Source of the DNA: Toxonevra muliebris
Taxonomy: Eukaryota; Arthropoda; Insecta; Diptera; Pallopteridae
Assembly (NCBI GenBank): GCA_963691655.1
Contig: OY829327.1
Span: 56,494,079 to 56,558,078 of the forward strand
Length of the DNA: 64,000 nt
Direction of reading: 5' to 3'
Positions 23,326 through 37,100 of this stretch are shown piece after piece. How positions within the stretch are numbered: position 1 is the stretch's first letter; each line of letters opens with the position of its first letter. A program made the translations under genes and the position numbers. The notes below the pieces were generated by a model that was not told the DNA's origin, made no database searches, and saw only the letters and a program-made list of their open reading frames with translations.

Positions 23326-23889
23326 CAGCAGTTTTCAATACTAACAGTTTGATGGATCTGTGTGTTCCAATAATACCAGAACGGCAGACGCCTTCTGTAA
23401 AGAGATGCAGAAGCTTTGTCGGCTATATACCCTCCCCTGTGTCGCCAGTAGAGCCAAAAAGAGCCATTTTAATAAATTTTAAAATTACTTAAATGATAGT
23501 TGTTTCCAAAATATTATACTTATTCCTATATTCATACAAAGCACTGTTGTTTTTGTGGCCATTCAAGTCATGGGTTGTGAGAGCCCTTTATTTTTGTAAA
23601 TTTTTTAAAACTTATAGAAAACAAACTTTTTTTGTATGTTTAGAATACACTTCCACCTGTTATTCATATCCAAACATTATATGCACATATCACTAAAAAA
23701 TATTGTTTGAGTGATATGTAATATTTCTCGTCCATCTCTGCTATCTCATTAACCGTAGCTGTATGTGTGTAGTAGTAAATTACACTGCCCTGCAAATTTC
23801 AACTTTTCTTGTGCGAATAAGATGATGAGTCCATCACGTCACGTTTCCGAGAAAAATGAAATCCCTAAATATAGCGTTTTTAGTCGTTT

Positions 23890-24450
23890 CTGAAAAATTG
23901 TGGAGCTGATTCCTGACGTGCTATAAACTTCGCTTACTTCAAAAATTAAAGGCTGAACCATGCCCTTTCAAATGAGTCCTAAGCCAAATTGTTTGCATGG
24001 GATCTTACGCAGAACTGATTTTATCCTACACCGTAAATTTGTCCGCTGTTTTGAATTTTTAAAACCTGACTGCAGATTTGTAACCAGCGACCCTTAAAAC
24101 ACTTTGAACCACTGCACTTTTCATTATATCTGACCGAAGGTATAAGTAAGATAAAATCTGTCCACCATATTTGATCCGCCATTTTGAATTTTAGAAATCT
24201 GACTGCATATGTGTAACGAACGGCCCTTAAAACATTTCCGACCACTGCACTTTTCATTATGTATGGCCGAGGATGTAAGTAAGATAAAATCCGTTCTGTG
24301 TATATTTTTTTCACTCCTAGACACAAGCACACCACCTGCTCTAAGGGGACCTGTGAATTCATTTGAAAGGGCATGGTTCAGCCTTTAATTTCTGATGTTA
24401 GCAAAGTTTGTAGTAGGGTTCAGCACTATAATTTTTTAAAAATGGCCAAA
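23890..24450. mobile_element. Inverted-repeat element with a 133-bp tandem core
   Basis: Arms ATTAAAGGCTGAACCATGCC (left) and GGCATGGTTCAGCCTTTAAT (right) extend outward with weaker matches. Between them two copies of a unit start at 24043 and 24176, each with TTTTGAATTTT, CTGACTGCA, CCCTTAAAACA, CCACTGCACTTTTCATTAT and GTAAGATAAAATC. Apparent open frames here come from the repeat. Confidence 0.7.
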
Positions 24451-24702
24451 AATGCTGTTTTTAGGGGCTTAAACCCCTTTTTTCTCCAAATCGTGACGTG
24501 GTTTTAAATGTGGTTTTAAATGTAAACTGTAAGGGAATCAAATAATTCTAAGCTTCTACCATACGCTAGGAAATTTTTATTTATATAATTTTAACATACA
24601 AATTAAGATCCAACTTAAATTTCTTATTTAGTTTTGATTCCAGTCTCACTTGGTAAAGTTTGTAACTATCCATATCCTAGGGCTTAAAATATCGATGGGA
24701 CA

Positions 24703-25065
24703 CAATGATAGAATACAAGATTGCGCACTAGTCTCCTCAAAATTGAAATCTTCTGCGCATGTACGTCAAACGTGATGTGATTGGCTACAGTGTGCTGAAA
24801 GATATTTGTTTACCTTTCCATCTGATGTTTTCATATTGTTTTTTCTTCGACGAATGTAACAAATTGTGAAATTTTAGCCATGAAAAATCCTAAGAAATCA
24901 CACGATATCTTGCATGAGAAATATATTTGCAGTTGCGCTAAAGTATAAAAATGGTCTCAATGTAAACAAAGCAAAAATGTAAACAAAGGTCTGGTATGAC
25001 GTAGCCAACAAATTTTCAATATGGCGAACCTCCGCAATGCCAAACCTTATATTATATCATTCTTG
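24703..25065. mobile_element. MITE with 9-bp TSD
   Basis: Imperfect inverted ends (CAATGATAGAATACAAG; right end inverted CAAGAATGATATAATATAAG) are flanked by identical GATGGGACA (24694-24702 and 25066-25074). A 9-bp duplication suggests a Mutator-type element, though 8-bp types with a chance match are possible. Confidence 0.7.
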
Positions 25066-25074
25066 GATGGGACA

Positions 25075-28000
25075 GGGCTTAAATCAAGATGAGACAAGTA
25101 TTTAGAATTTCTCATGTTTCCACCATCTTTTTGTTTTATTTCATACATTTTGTTCTACATACTAAGTATAATTTTAGTTATTATTTTTGATATATTTAAT
25201 TCAGCCGAAACATTTGAAATAAATAGCACAAAAACAGATTACTATATATTACTTGGGCCCATCGTTATGCATTTTATAATAAAAACTTGTGTTAAATTCA
25301 GATTTGTGATTTAGTTTATTTTTTAATTTGATTTTGCTTTTACAATAATTTGTCAATAATTAAAATCAAATTCAGTTCACATTACAAATTAATAAAGCTG
25401 TAATTAAAATTAAGCTAATCAATAATTTAACATTATAATGTAGTAGACCAATATACATATGGATACATGTATGTCTAAATGTAAAACATAAAAAATAAAT
25501 ACAATAATTGAAGGTATTTTGCGATCGATTTAGTTTAAAAAGAAAAATAATTGTTTCTAATTTATTTAATTTTACCAACGAGGAGGGTGGAGGGATAAAC
25601 AGCATCATTTATTTAGAGTGTGTGTGTGTGTTTGATAGCGAACGAGCGAGCGAGAGAGAGGTTTTGCTTGTTTGTTTTATACAGCAGCCAATTCAATTCA
25701 GTGATGGAGGGGGAAGATAAAAGCTAATTTTTATTTAGTTTTCTGCCTTCTTTTTCTGAATAATGAAATAAGAAATTAAAAAAAAAGAAAATTTAAAATA
25801 AGTACTGATATTTAATAATGTTCAACCTTGGTGGTTTGCTTTTGTTTTCATATTCGCTTAAAATTAAGTATAAAGCCAATTGGAGTTAAATAATTATATT
25901 AGAGAATATTAGAAATATGGTATATATATATGCCAATTATATTAAAAAAGCAGCTAATTACGAAGCGATAGGAATACTGAAATATGAGTGTAGCAACAAA
26001 AGTTTAAACGTTCGTTTTGTTAAATTTAATACTGGGTAATTGTGTGTGGTTTACGCTGGTGTGCTTTCTATTACAAGCGTTTAATTCAATTAATAAATAA
26101 ACATAATAATTAGATAAACTAAGGTATTTCTTTAAAAATGTAATTTACATTGGTTTAGTCACTCTATATAAATACATATCCACATATGATAGTATGGATT
26201 TGCACAGTGTGATGTAATACTTAATCAAATACTTTCAATGATAAAGTGAAATATTTTCATAGAATAAAGACGCAAGTCGATGTTTTTTTAGAGTTAGAAT
26301 AAATCAAATTATGCGAATTAAAGTAATTATTGAAATTGTTAAAGAAAACCCCCAAGCTGCCCCCGTAATGATTTTCGATGCCATCTTTATAAACAGTTTT
26401 AAATTGACTTCAATGATGACTTCATAAAGTTTTTCTCGCATTCCGCAATGAAGATATCGTCATTTAGTTTAATAATGTGGGAAATATCATTGCATTGTTT
26501 AAATAACGAGTCGGAGACGCCCATACTTCGATTTGTTTAATTATAATTTGCTTTTGCAATTTAAGTATATACTAAATCTCATATCTCGATGGCATTTGTT
26601 TTTTTTTTTCATTCTGTGAATACATTTTTTTATTCAACACTGAAGCAAACCTGAAAGCATTTGCCTATTTTGCATTTCCCCTACGTCTTTTCTCAACTTC
26701 TACTTAATGCAAATAATAATTTGAATAGGTACATTGATAATAGTATATAAAAATAAAAGTATGCACTTTCAACAATAACGAAAAAACAAAATATTATCGT
26801 TATTTCTTCTCCAATTACAATATCAAGCAACGAGTCAAAGAACATAAATAAATTAATTAAAATACTTAAATTAAATACAATGAAATAAATAAGCATTGCG
26901 CGATAGAATCGCACATGCGGTGGCAATATGTACACATAAATGTATGTACTTTGTTTCATTCTTTTTGGTTGATCAATTTCCTGTAGTTAACATAGATAAG
27001 TAAGTACCTTTTCTTCTTCAATCATCGTTATGCTTACAATTTTAACAACAATAATTGTTAGTTTACATTTTTACTACACTACAACAATAAGTTTTTTTGG
27101 TTTGGTATTTGTTAGTTTCAAGTTTTAGGTTTTTGTTCTTGATATTTTGTGTTAGTTTTCAGTTTTACTTTTAAAAATAATTGTTCAGTAATTATTTGTT
27201 AGATGTTTACATTTTTCTAATTGGTGCAAATAGAATTTGTCTAGGATCAAAAACGCATTGATAACACTACTCAACAAATTGAAACTGTTTTTTTTTTTTT
27301 TTTGCGTCATGCACCTCATACAAAGTATTTGTATAATTCGCTGGCTCTGATCACGATGGTGTTCTCAATCATAAGAGGTGGGCGTGGCAATGGTCTGACC
27401 GTTTTATTTTTATTTTTTAAATGTTTCCCACTGCCATTATGTGCAATACATTTAAAAGCTCTCAATATTTTTTTTAAAGGAACAACATTTTATAAACAAT
27501 GTAACTGAAATTCAAAATTTAAAAAAAGGCACAAAAAACTTACAACATTTTTGTGGCGAAAATGTACGAAAATCCATTTAATTTAAAAATTAGATACATA
27601 CTTATACATAAAGTTTGAACTAACGTAATTTTAGTTTCTTCGACTTGGCTTTATATTTTTGATACATATATTTTAGAAAAACGATCTAAAAATAATAAAA
27701 TTTTCCGAATTTTTTTTTTAATTTTCAAATAGAAATACCTAAAAAAAAAAACTTTAAGTATTGGCGAAAAATTGAGTATGTTATCGTGATCAGAGCACAC
27801 AAATTATATAGAAATTATGTATAAGCTACCAGGCGCAAAATTTCGTATTGAGTAGTGTAATTTTAATTTTTGGCTCTTCGACATATTCTATGAAATAGAA
27901 TATGGTATATTGATTAATAACACATCAAAATTGATAATAAAGAATAATTAGGTGTTTGTTAGTTAGTATTGCAACTTAAAGTTATGTTTGAGAAAAAGAA

Positions 28001-28130
28001 TACAAATACAGGAGGAGGAGGCCGAAGAGACCAAACTATTAATGTATGTATGTATGCATTTATGGGTTGCAGTTAATAAGAAGACTTTATGTCATCTACG
28101 AATAGAAATAAAAAGCAATCAAGAATAGAT
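25075..28130. other. Men downstream region, no second gene seen
   Basis: AT-rich, with a GT/GA microsatellite at 25617-25660 (TGTGTG then GAGCGAGCGAGAGAGAG). The part just below 28131 would be Men 3' UTR. The 27360-27380 GGTGGGCGTGGCAAT motif resembles Helitron debris elsewhere. No supported coding sequence. Confidence 0.5.
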
Positions 28131-31100
28131 TTAGTCACTTGCATCTTCAAAAATGATTGTGGGATTTAATTCACGTGTTTTAAAATATGGCATACGTGGC
28201 CACGCCCATGTCACTGGCATCGAGGTCTCATAGTTGAAGTTATACAATTGCTTTTCCAGCCATTTACGTTTATCCACTGGCTCAGGATAGGTTGATGCAA
28301 GCCCTGAAATCATTTTCACAAATATAGGATTGAAACTAAACAAATATTTTGTTTTAACTTACCCTTATCGTAAGCACACTTGGTGACACCCATTGCAATC
28401 CTCATCGATACTTCACGTATAGAATCTAGGGGAGGATACAATGATCCACGATCTAAATCACTTTGATCCACAGATTTGGCCAATTCATGTGCCGCAATTA
28501 GGAACATATCGTCGGATATGTGATGTGTGCCTGTGCAAATGACACCCAATGCCACACCAGGGAAAATGTACGCATTATTGCCCTGGCCCGGGTAGAAGGT
28601 CTTGCCATTAATATTAACTGGGGGGAAAGGTGATCCAGAGGAGAAAATAACGCGTGCCTGTAAATAAAATTAAGAAGGTTTTAGTAAGTACAAACAAAAA
28701 ATTTAATTATAAAGCATGCCAAAGAAGGCAACTACTAATTACGTCGGTATTTTCGTAAGCTTGTTGGGCAGTGCACTCAGCTCTACTCGTAGGATTCGAC
28801 AAAGCAAACACAACGGGGCGTTCGTTGTTTGCACCCATTAAGCGCAATATTTCTGGCGTGAAGAGCCCAGGGGTAGCAGAAGCACCTATGAGCACCTAAA
28901 ATTATTCAGTTCATTAGAGAACAATTAAAGATTAATTGAAGAAATAACAAACATTCGGTTTAATTTTAGCAACCATCTCCTCTATATTAGTCATGGGCTC
29001 ATGGTCTTTGGCATAGTTAATTTTGTGGCCATCCAATGAACCAGTTTTGCGTGTGGTTGTCAAAAGACCATCAATATCAACCATCCAGATTTGGTTTTGT
29101 GCGGTCTGAAATATTTGAGATGACATGTAAGAGAATTTCTTTTATAATTTACACATGACTACGCACCTTCTCTGGCACACCCTCAGCCACCATAGCTTTT
29201 GTGGTTAAATCTGCAATGCCAATAGCAGCTTCGCCAGCACCCACAAACATGAATGTGTAATCTGCAATTCTCTTGCCTGTCAGGCGAGTGGAGGCGTACA
29301 AACCGCCTACAGCTACTGCGGCAGTGCCTTGAATATCATCGTTGAAGGTGCAGTAAGAGTCGCGGTATTTGTCAAGGAGGTTAAATGCGTTATGATTGCC
29401 AAAATCTTCAAATTGAATGAGAGTATTCTGACCATATCGTTTTACTACAGCCTGCATGAACTCATCTATAAAATCCTTGTACTCTTTACCAGTAACACGC
29501 TTCTGTCGCAAACCGACATATAGTGGATCTTCAAGCAAATTGATATTGTTGGTTCCCACATCGATCAAAATTGGCAAGCATTGATGTGGTTTGATTCCGG
29601 CCAAAGCAGTGTACAGCGCCAATTTGCCTACTGGTATACCCATGCCGTTGGCACCCAAATCGCCAAGGCCCAAAATACGTTCGCCATCGGTGACACAAAT
29701 GGCACGTACATTAGTTTCTGGCCTGAAATACAAATTAAATATTAAATACTTCTATTTTGGTAAGACTGGCAAGATGCAAATTTTCAAACTCACCAGTTTT
29801 TGATGACATCAAAAACATAACCACGATCATTGATAGTGATGAAGAGACCACGGGGCTTACGATAAAGCAAACCGAAACGCTGACAGGCCAAACCCACTGT
29901 AGGCGTGTATACGATCGGCATCAACGTTTCGATATTCTCCGCAAGGAAACGGAAGAACAAACGTTCATTTCGGTCTTGCAAATCAATCAGATACAGGTAC
30001 TTATTTAATGGCTCCGTATACCGATTCACTGCAATTTTACACAACTCCAATTGTTCCTCTTGTGTCTTGAAACGCGCTGGTTGTAGACCGTGAATTCCTA
30101 GCACTTGACGCTCTTCGAGTGTAAATGCTAAACCCTGAAAATAAATTATTTAAATTAGTTTAAAAATTTCAATTGAAAAATTAGCTTTAAACGAACAAAA
30201 AAGCTCTTATTACAATTCACGGCGTGCGGCAGCATTAGTTTATATTGGTACATATGTATGTAGGTATAAATATGTGGATATACAATACTTACTTTATTCA
30301 AACGCGAGTCTCTGAGATGATCGATACCCTTCACTTGCGAGGGGCAAATAATATCGCCAACGACATCATGGAATTGTCGCACATCGACGGTGGTTGGTGT
30401 TGTCGTTGTCGCCGCTACTGTTGGACGCGCAGCTGCTGTGGCGCAAATTTTGGTTAGATTTCCATATAAGCTAAAAATTAATAAAAAAAAAAAAAAATAA
30501 ATTAGTTTTTATTGTTATCTAGTTAATTGAAAATATTTTTATTTCGAAACTCATTGGAATTAATGTAGTTTCATTTCCTTGAGGAATTTACACTGCAAAT
30601 TTTAACGTTCAAATTCAAAATATACATATCTTATCAGTCTTTACGCTCGGATATGCTCCTGGGACTATTGAGTTCGTGAAACTTCTGCACATAGAAACGA
30701 AATGGATAAGTTACGATTTTCCAATTTAGTTTCAATCATGCTTTAATTATACATTTTGGTACAGTAAAAAATACTGTCAGATATATACTTTTTCCTTTTA
30801 GAAACAATAATTTAAATTAAGACAGAGGAGTAGGGTAGCCAGACGTACTGATTTTTTTTTTTAAATACTGATTTTTTGAAATCTCGAAATCAGTACGAAA
30901 ATGTACTGATTTTTGTATTTTGTACAGAGTTTGTACCGATTTTTTCAAATTCTTAACCTTAATGACCTTAAAATCGTTTTTGCAGACATTCTCACCCTGT
31001 TTGTTTCTTTTTCTGATTGTTCACAAAACAAAATGCTATTATCGAGAGGAGAAAAGCAATATTTGCTTGAAGAAAAGTCGATTAACGAAGGTTTTAAAAT

Positions 31101-34100
31101 GAATGAAAGGAATTTGTTACTAATTAAATTTTATTATTATATTGTCCTCAGCTTTCACAATCCTCTAAATATGGAGACTCATACGTAATCAACATTGTCT
31201 ACTGACGAAGAAAAAAAATTTAATATGAACACACAAAATCGGAGAAAAAGTTCCAGAACGTTTATATCACTATATTACTTTGAAATTACTAGGTAATAAA
31301 AGCATACAAAATTTACTGATTTGTACTGATTTTCACTTCCAACGTCTAATGTACTGATTTCGCGGTTCAAAAATCTAGCTACCCTAAGCAGGAGTGAAAA
31401 ATTAAGCACTTCCTATGCCAAAACTACTAGATATCGTCAAGTAATGGCAATAATTCAGCCAGTAAAGGATAATATTGACTTTTAAATGCTACGGAAAAAA
31501 CTGTATCAAATTGCATATGTTTCCGTTGCAATATAAATAAAATAAAATGCTCCCAAATCGCTGAGAAAGATTTCGATGATAGTAAAACATCTTTAATAAG
31601 TCGCATTTATTTTGAAATCGTTAAACTAATTATTTTAGAGATGAATGAACGGTTTCAGCGTAATAATGTAATCCGAAATGCTGTTGAAGCTGCTACTGAC
31701 TTTTTAAGGGGAAATATATACACCTAGAGTGGTCAAAAAATCGATAAATTTTGGTACTTTCCTAAAGCTCTTAAGAGTGACTGGTGAGAATTTCAAGATC
31801 AGCCGGATCAGACAGGGAGAACAAGTCATTGCTCAATTTTAAAACTCGTTTTTCTCGAAACCATGTTTTTCAAACTAGCGCTAAACCTAAAAAAAAATAT
31901 GGTTTAGAAAAATAAAAAAACTTATAAATTTTTAGCAACAGTAATAGGGTAAGTCCGGGTAATATGAGACACAGAGTAATACGGGACACGCTCTCCAATA
32001 TGTAAACTACTTTATTGACAACGTAATCCTAGCGCCATTGTATCTGTCAAGTGCTCCGAAGAATTCTGTTTTCTGATTTTGTTGCCTGCGATCGTGTTTT
32101 TTGAAATATCGTGGGTTGCTTCCACGAAGCATTAAAAAAGAGCTCGATATTTTCAGGACCAATCGGTTTTGGTTCGAAAGCACCGATAAAAAGGAAAATT
32201 TTGACAAATATACAAATGCAACAAAGAGCCCTAACCTTAAGAGAGGTATGTATGTTTCAAGTTTATAAAAAACGCCTGTCATGTGCATTTTCTACTTTCC
32301 GATAACTTTTCACTAACTTTTCAGCAAACTTTTCACTTCTCAGTGCTATAAATTTTGGTTATAAAAACATAGTGATTGACATATTACGTGTTTTAAAAAA
32401 GAATTAAGCATGTAAGCAACTTCATTTGTGGTATTTGGATAATATATATCGTTTTTATGAAAAACAATTTGCAATTTTAATGTTTACATCTACTTAATGA
32501 TGATTTGTTATTGAACAACTATTTTAAAAATTTTTTCATATAATGCTAATAATTCAATGCGTGAGAAAATTTTTTTTAAAATGTTTAATTTGTCCTGCGG
32601 TGTCATAAATGCAAGGCCTGGTTTCATACTGCTTGATCGATTTTCGACGATACATGCATTGACTGCGGCCAGATAATCAAATCATCCAAAGCCAGCAATA
32701 ATTACTTTTTTTTGTATTACATTATATAATTTGATTACTTTATCTTTATTTTTATTCAATGACTCTAACTGTTCAATAACAGAATCTTACTTTATTTGAT
32801 TACTCAAATTGCTACTTTTTAATTACTTAATAATTATTTTTATGTAAACAATTTCGATATTACCCAGAAAATTTGCAAAACCCTCGATTTTTACTTTTTT
32901 TTTACGTGCTTTTAAAAATGCCAAACATATAAAACAAATATTTCTAGTCTACAAGCTTAGTATCATAATTTAGCATGCTAATTGGATAATTTTTCTATGT
33001 TAGGGCAAAACCAGAAATAATTTAAACAAAAGTGTCTCATATTACCCGGACTTACCCTATATAGATCACAAAAACGTGGAAAAGATAAATATGAAATCAA
33101 AATCAAGTTTTAGTTTTGTAATTGAAATTTCTTTACTGAATATGTTTACAAATTATTTGATTTCGCTTCAAAAATTATATTTCTATTTCAGTTTTCGCGC
33201 TCGTTACAACCCTAATCACAAAATAATCACGAGAATAAATAAAATAAACACATGCTCATATTCAAAACGTACTTGAACTTGAGTTAAGGAAAATGAAAGA
33301 CAAAAACAAAATAAATTTAACAACTTAAAACACGCAATCAGGTCAAGTGTCGATCTTACAGAGAAACCTACAATTAGACCGGTTCTTTTTATTCGTAGGT
33401 ATAACTTTTTTTTTTATTGTCTGCGAATAAAAACTCAAAACAAATCTACAAAAACTAGAATGTTACCACTTTATATTTATAAAACTAAAAATGTTATCGT
33501 GCTTTAATATACTAACGTATACCTATAGTATATCTATACAAACACATATAAAAAAATCAAAATGTTAGCAACAATAACCACCAGTAATAACAATAAACCC
33601 AGCTGTTGATGATTTTGATGACGGAAGAGTTCTTACAGTCATGTGAAACAAATTGATGATATTCGTATACGAAGATGTTTACATGTGTATTTATTCGAGT
33701 GCCTTTACTACTACACATCCATTCATACCCAGTAGAATAATCGATAAGGTCTCCTCAACTTATGACTGAACCTACGTTTCAGATTTGAAAATTAATGTCT
33801 CTGCTTTTACATACTCATGAGCTCGGTAGTGAAATTAAACAATTACCCCGAGCCGAAATCAGAATAATATTTACGCGACCAGTTAGAACCAGTTTCAGAT
33901 CAAAAGTTAAACGACATTTAAGTTAATTATCAATTTAAAAGGTGTTTAATTTTTTCGGGTTTCAGATCATCAATATTTTAATTTTGAATTTGTGTGGCAG
34001 CACTGCTCCGTGGATTTATTGTTATATTTAATAATATTTCATATTCTTTGTCATTATTGTCATGAGACAAAGTGACAAAGAGGCCAGAAATTGAGTATGC

Positions 34101-37100
34101 GCACCAGCCTGTACACAAAACAACTTGCATCCAATCCCATATTGTATCATCTATACACTGCCTTACACTCCACATATAAAAATTTGTTCTGTTATTATCA
34201 TTATAGACTGAGTTTTGTAAAGCTATTCTTTCCTCCGAAGACTGGTATCATGAAAAATGTTCGAAAAGTTTTCCCCGAAAATTTACAATCATAATCAACA
34301 TTCCGATGGAAAAATGCAACTCTGTTTCTCACGGAATATTCCGCTAACAAAATTCGGACGGGAACATTGTACAAAAGAGAATGTAAGTTTATTTTAATAG
34401 AATATATGCAATGGAAGACAATCCTGACATTGACAATGGATTCACCAGAAGAAATCGAGAAAAAGTAAATAAATTTTGGAAGCAGTTGGAACTGGAACTA
34501 AATAGCGTTGGTTCTCCAATCAAATTTATATTTGAGTGGAAAAACGTAAAAGTTATTGATACATATTTCACAAAGTAGGAATATGTGAGGAAGAAGATGG
34601 CGTCCGTTTATGGAACATAGTTTTTCGGCCATTGAGGAGCAGATAATTCGAATTAGTGCTATGAGAGGGTTGCTCGGAGTTGCCAATTCGGGTGATAGTG
34701 CTTTATAAAGGGGTTTTCAATAGCTATTCCCGAACTTTGACAGCTTATTCCTTAGCCGTCTCATGCCGCAACACTGTCATTCGTCGAAGTTTGTGCTCCG
34801 CATAGTTACCATTTCATCATGGAGCGCTACACCATTTCACGACACGTCAAAATTGTTAAAATTTATTATAATATCCGTGTTCTGTTCGCCAAACTTTTCG
34901 CGAGCTACAAAATATATACGGACGAAATGATCGTCCAACCGAGAGATCAAATAAGCAAATTATCGTGAATTTTGAGCAAAGCGGTTCTGTTGCGCAAAGC
35001 AGTCCTGTACGATGCCGAAACGCGCGGCCAAACGAGGATATTGCTGCTGTTGCTGAAAGTGTGGCTGAAAACCAAAATCTCTCGATTCCTCGTCGTGCAC
35101 AAGGAGTTGATCTTTCGGTGGCTTCAATTGGATGACATGGACCTGGACAACATGTGGCTCCAGCAAAACAGAACAACAGAAGTTTCCAGAATGCGTTATT
35201 TCCAAAAGAAACGATGTGGAATGGCGCCACGATCGTGCGATTAGACGCCCTTACGCTTTTTTCTCGGAGGCTACGTTAAGTGGCTGGTTTATGCCAACAA
35301 ACCCACAGCAATTGACCAACTGAAGAGCAAAGTCTTTTAAACCTAAACAACAGAGTCTTACAAAACTGGACCTTTCGGATGGAGTCCTCTAAATGGCCGC
35401 GGAAGTCATTTGAGTGATATCAGTTTTAAAACATAATTGTATTGAATGTACTTTACAACACAACTCTTTTTATTCAATTTTAAATTTCAGACACGCTTAA
35501 CATATTGCCATGACGTGGCAGGCAAATATAAATGACACCCGTTTCCGTGGGGGCCCTGCATGCCATTATTAGGCAATGGCATCCAAATATGCTTGACACT
35601 GAGATGACCTAGCAGGACAAGCAAATTGGAAAAAAAAAAAATAAATTATAAAACAAACAAGAAAATTTGGTTTCACCTTCAAGTTTTTTCCCAAAATTGG
35701 CTTGGCAGTCAATGTGTTAATGCAAAACCCTTTATATCTATTTATAGTTTCTTTGTATTAATTTGAAATAATCCTCAACCAGAAAAACTACACAGGGTTA
35801 CAACACTTTTCGGGCATGGGTCTTACCATATGGAATAGAAAGGTTATGTACCCAGGATCAATACCCTAGCTCGATTGTTTTGGGTTTGCCAAATTAAGCG
35901 GTTTTTTTACCATCGAAGTTAACCTTTTTCATATTTTTAAAAACAAATTTTAAATATGAAAATGCTATGCGATTTCCGTCAATGATAGCTCATTTGAAAG
36001 GTAATTGAACACAGACTATTCTTTCTCTAATCCAGATTTCTCAAGCGCTGCAATGTCAGTCACTTGTATGAAAAATTAATCAATGATTATAACAGTATGC
36101 AATAACAGCTGTGGTAATGGCTTTTAAGCCCGAATACCCTGCAGTTATTCTACTGGGTATTTATGCATGTATGTATTTTGTCGACCTATTAGAAATGTGA
36201 ATTCATCATCAAAATGGTAACAACGAAGTTTATTTCTATCGTCATATTTTTTCCTCATATTTGATAACATTAGCGTAGAAAAAATAAATACTTAATACAA
36301 AAAAAATATCGCAGCAAAACATGAGCAATTATCATTAGCAGCCATTATTGCTATTTGCTAATGTAATTATGATAAAACGTACATACATGAAACTTTTCTT
36401 TAAATTTATATGTTTGAACAGAAGTTTTGTAGTTTTATCTTTCAAAATATGCACATATCGAAAAACAGAAGATATTGCAAACAGTATCAAGTTGTAACAA
36501 TTTTGAGATTTCATTTAGTGGTAGGAATGTCTGTTTAATGTCCCAAAAGAAATTAAAAATATTTTTATTAGCATTCTGAAATATACCAATATGTGGTACA
36601 TAAGTATAAGTTGTCATAATATATGATAACGGAAAAGTTATTGCTACCGTTTAACGCAAAGTACTACTACCAATATTATATAAACCAATATCTTTACTGT
36701 TTACGTTATTTGCAAAAGCAATAAAGCTGTAGTTCACTCGAGATAACAAAATAACATCGATCAGTTCTGTATGTATGCATTTTTATATAACGAGTTTGCT
36801 TTTTTATGAACATGATTATGAGAGAGATGAACTAATTTGAATATGTTTATTTATTTTTAGCTAAAATAATTAATTCCCAATATATTTGAGACAGAAAAAT
36901 AGAAAATTCTGCATATTAATATTTATAGCAATCAAAAATATTCCACTTCAAACGATAGTTTCTACTTTATTTAAATAACGTTTGGGGAATAAAATCGGAA
37001 CAAACATAAAAATGAGTTTAAAGAATATATACTGTGACTCACAAAACTGATCACGCTCTATTCTAAAGGTTGGACAATCAAGGAAGTTAAATGCTATGTT

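Noticed and set aside
24021..24374. 117-codon minus-strand frame with internal repetition
   Set aside because: The repetition is simply the 133-bp tandem unit of a non-coding element; no protein family matches.
34856..35244. Several long frames (81-124 codons) on both strands
   Set aside because: They are shadows of the frameshifted mariner-like transposase remnant read on the plus strand.
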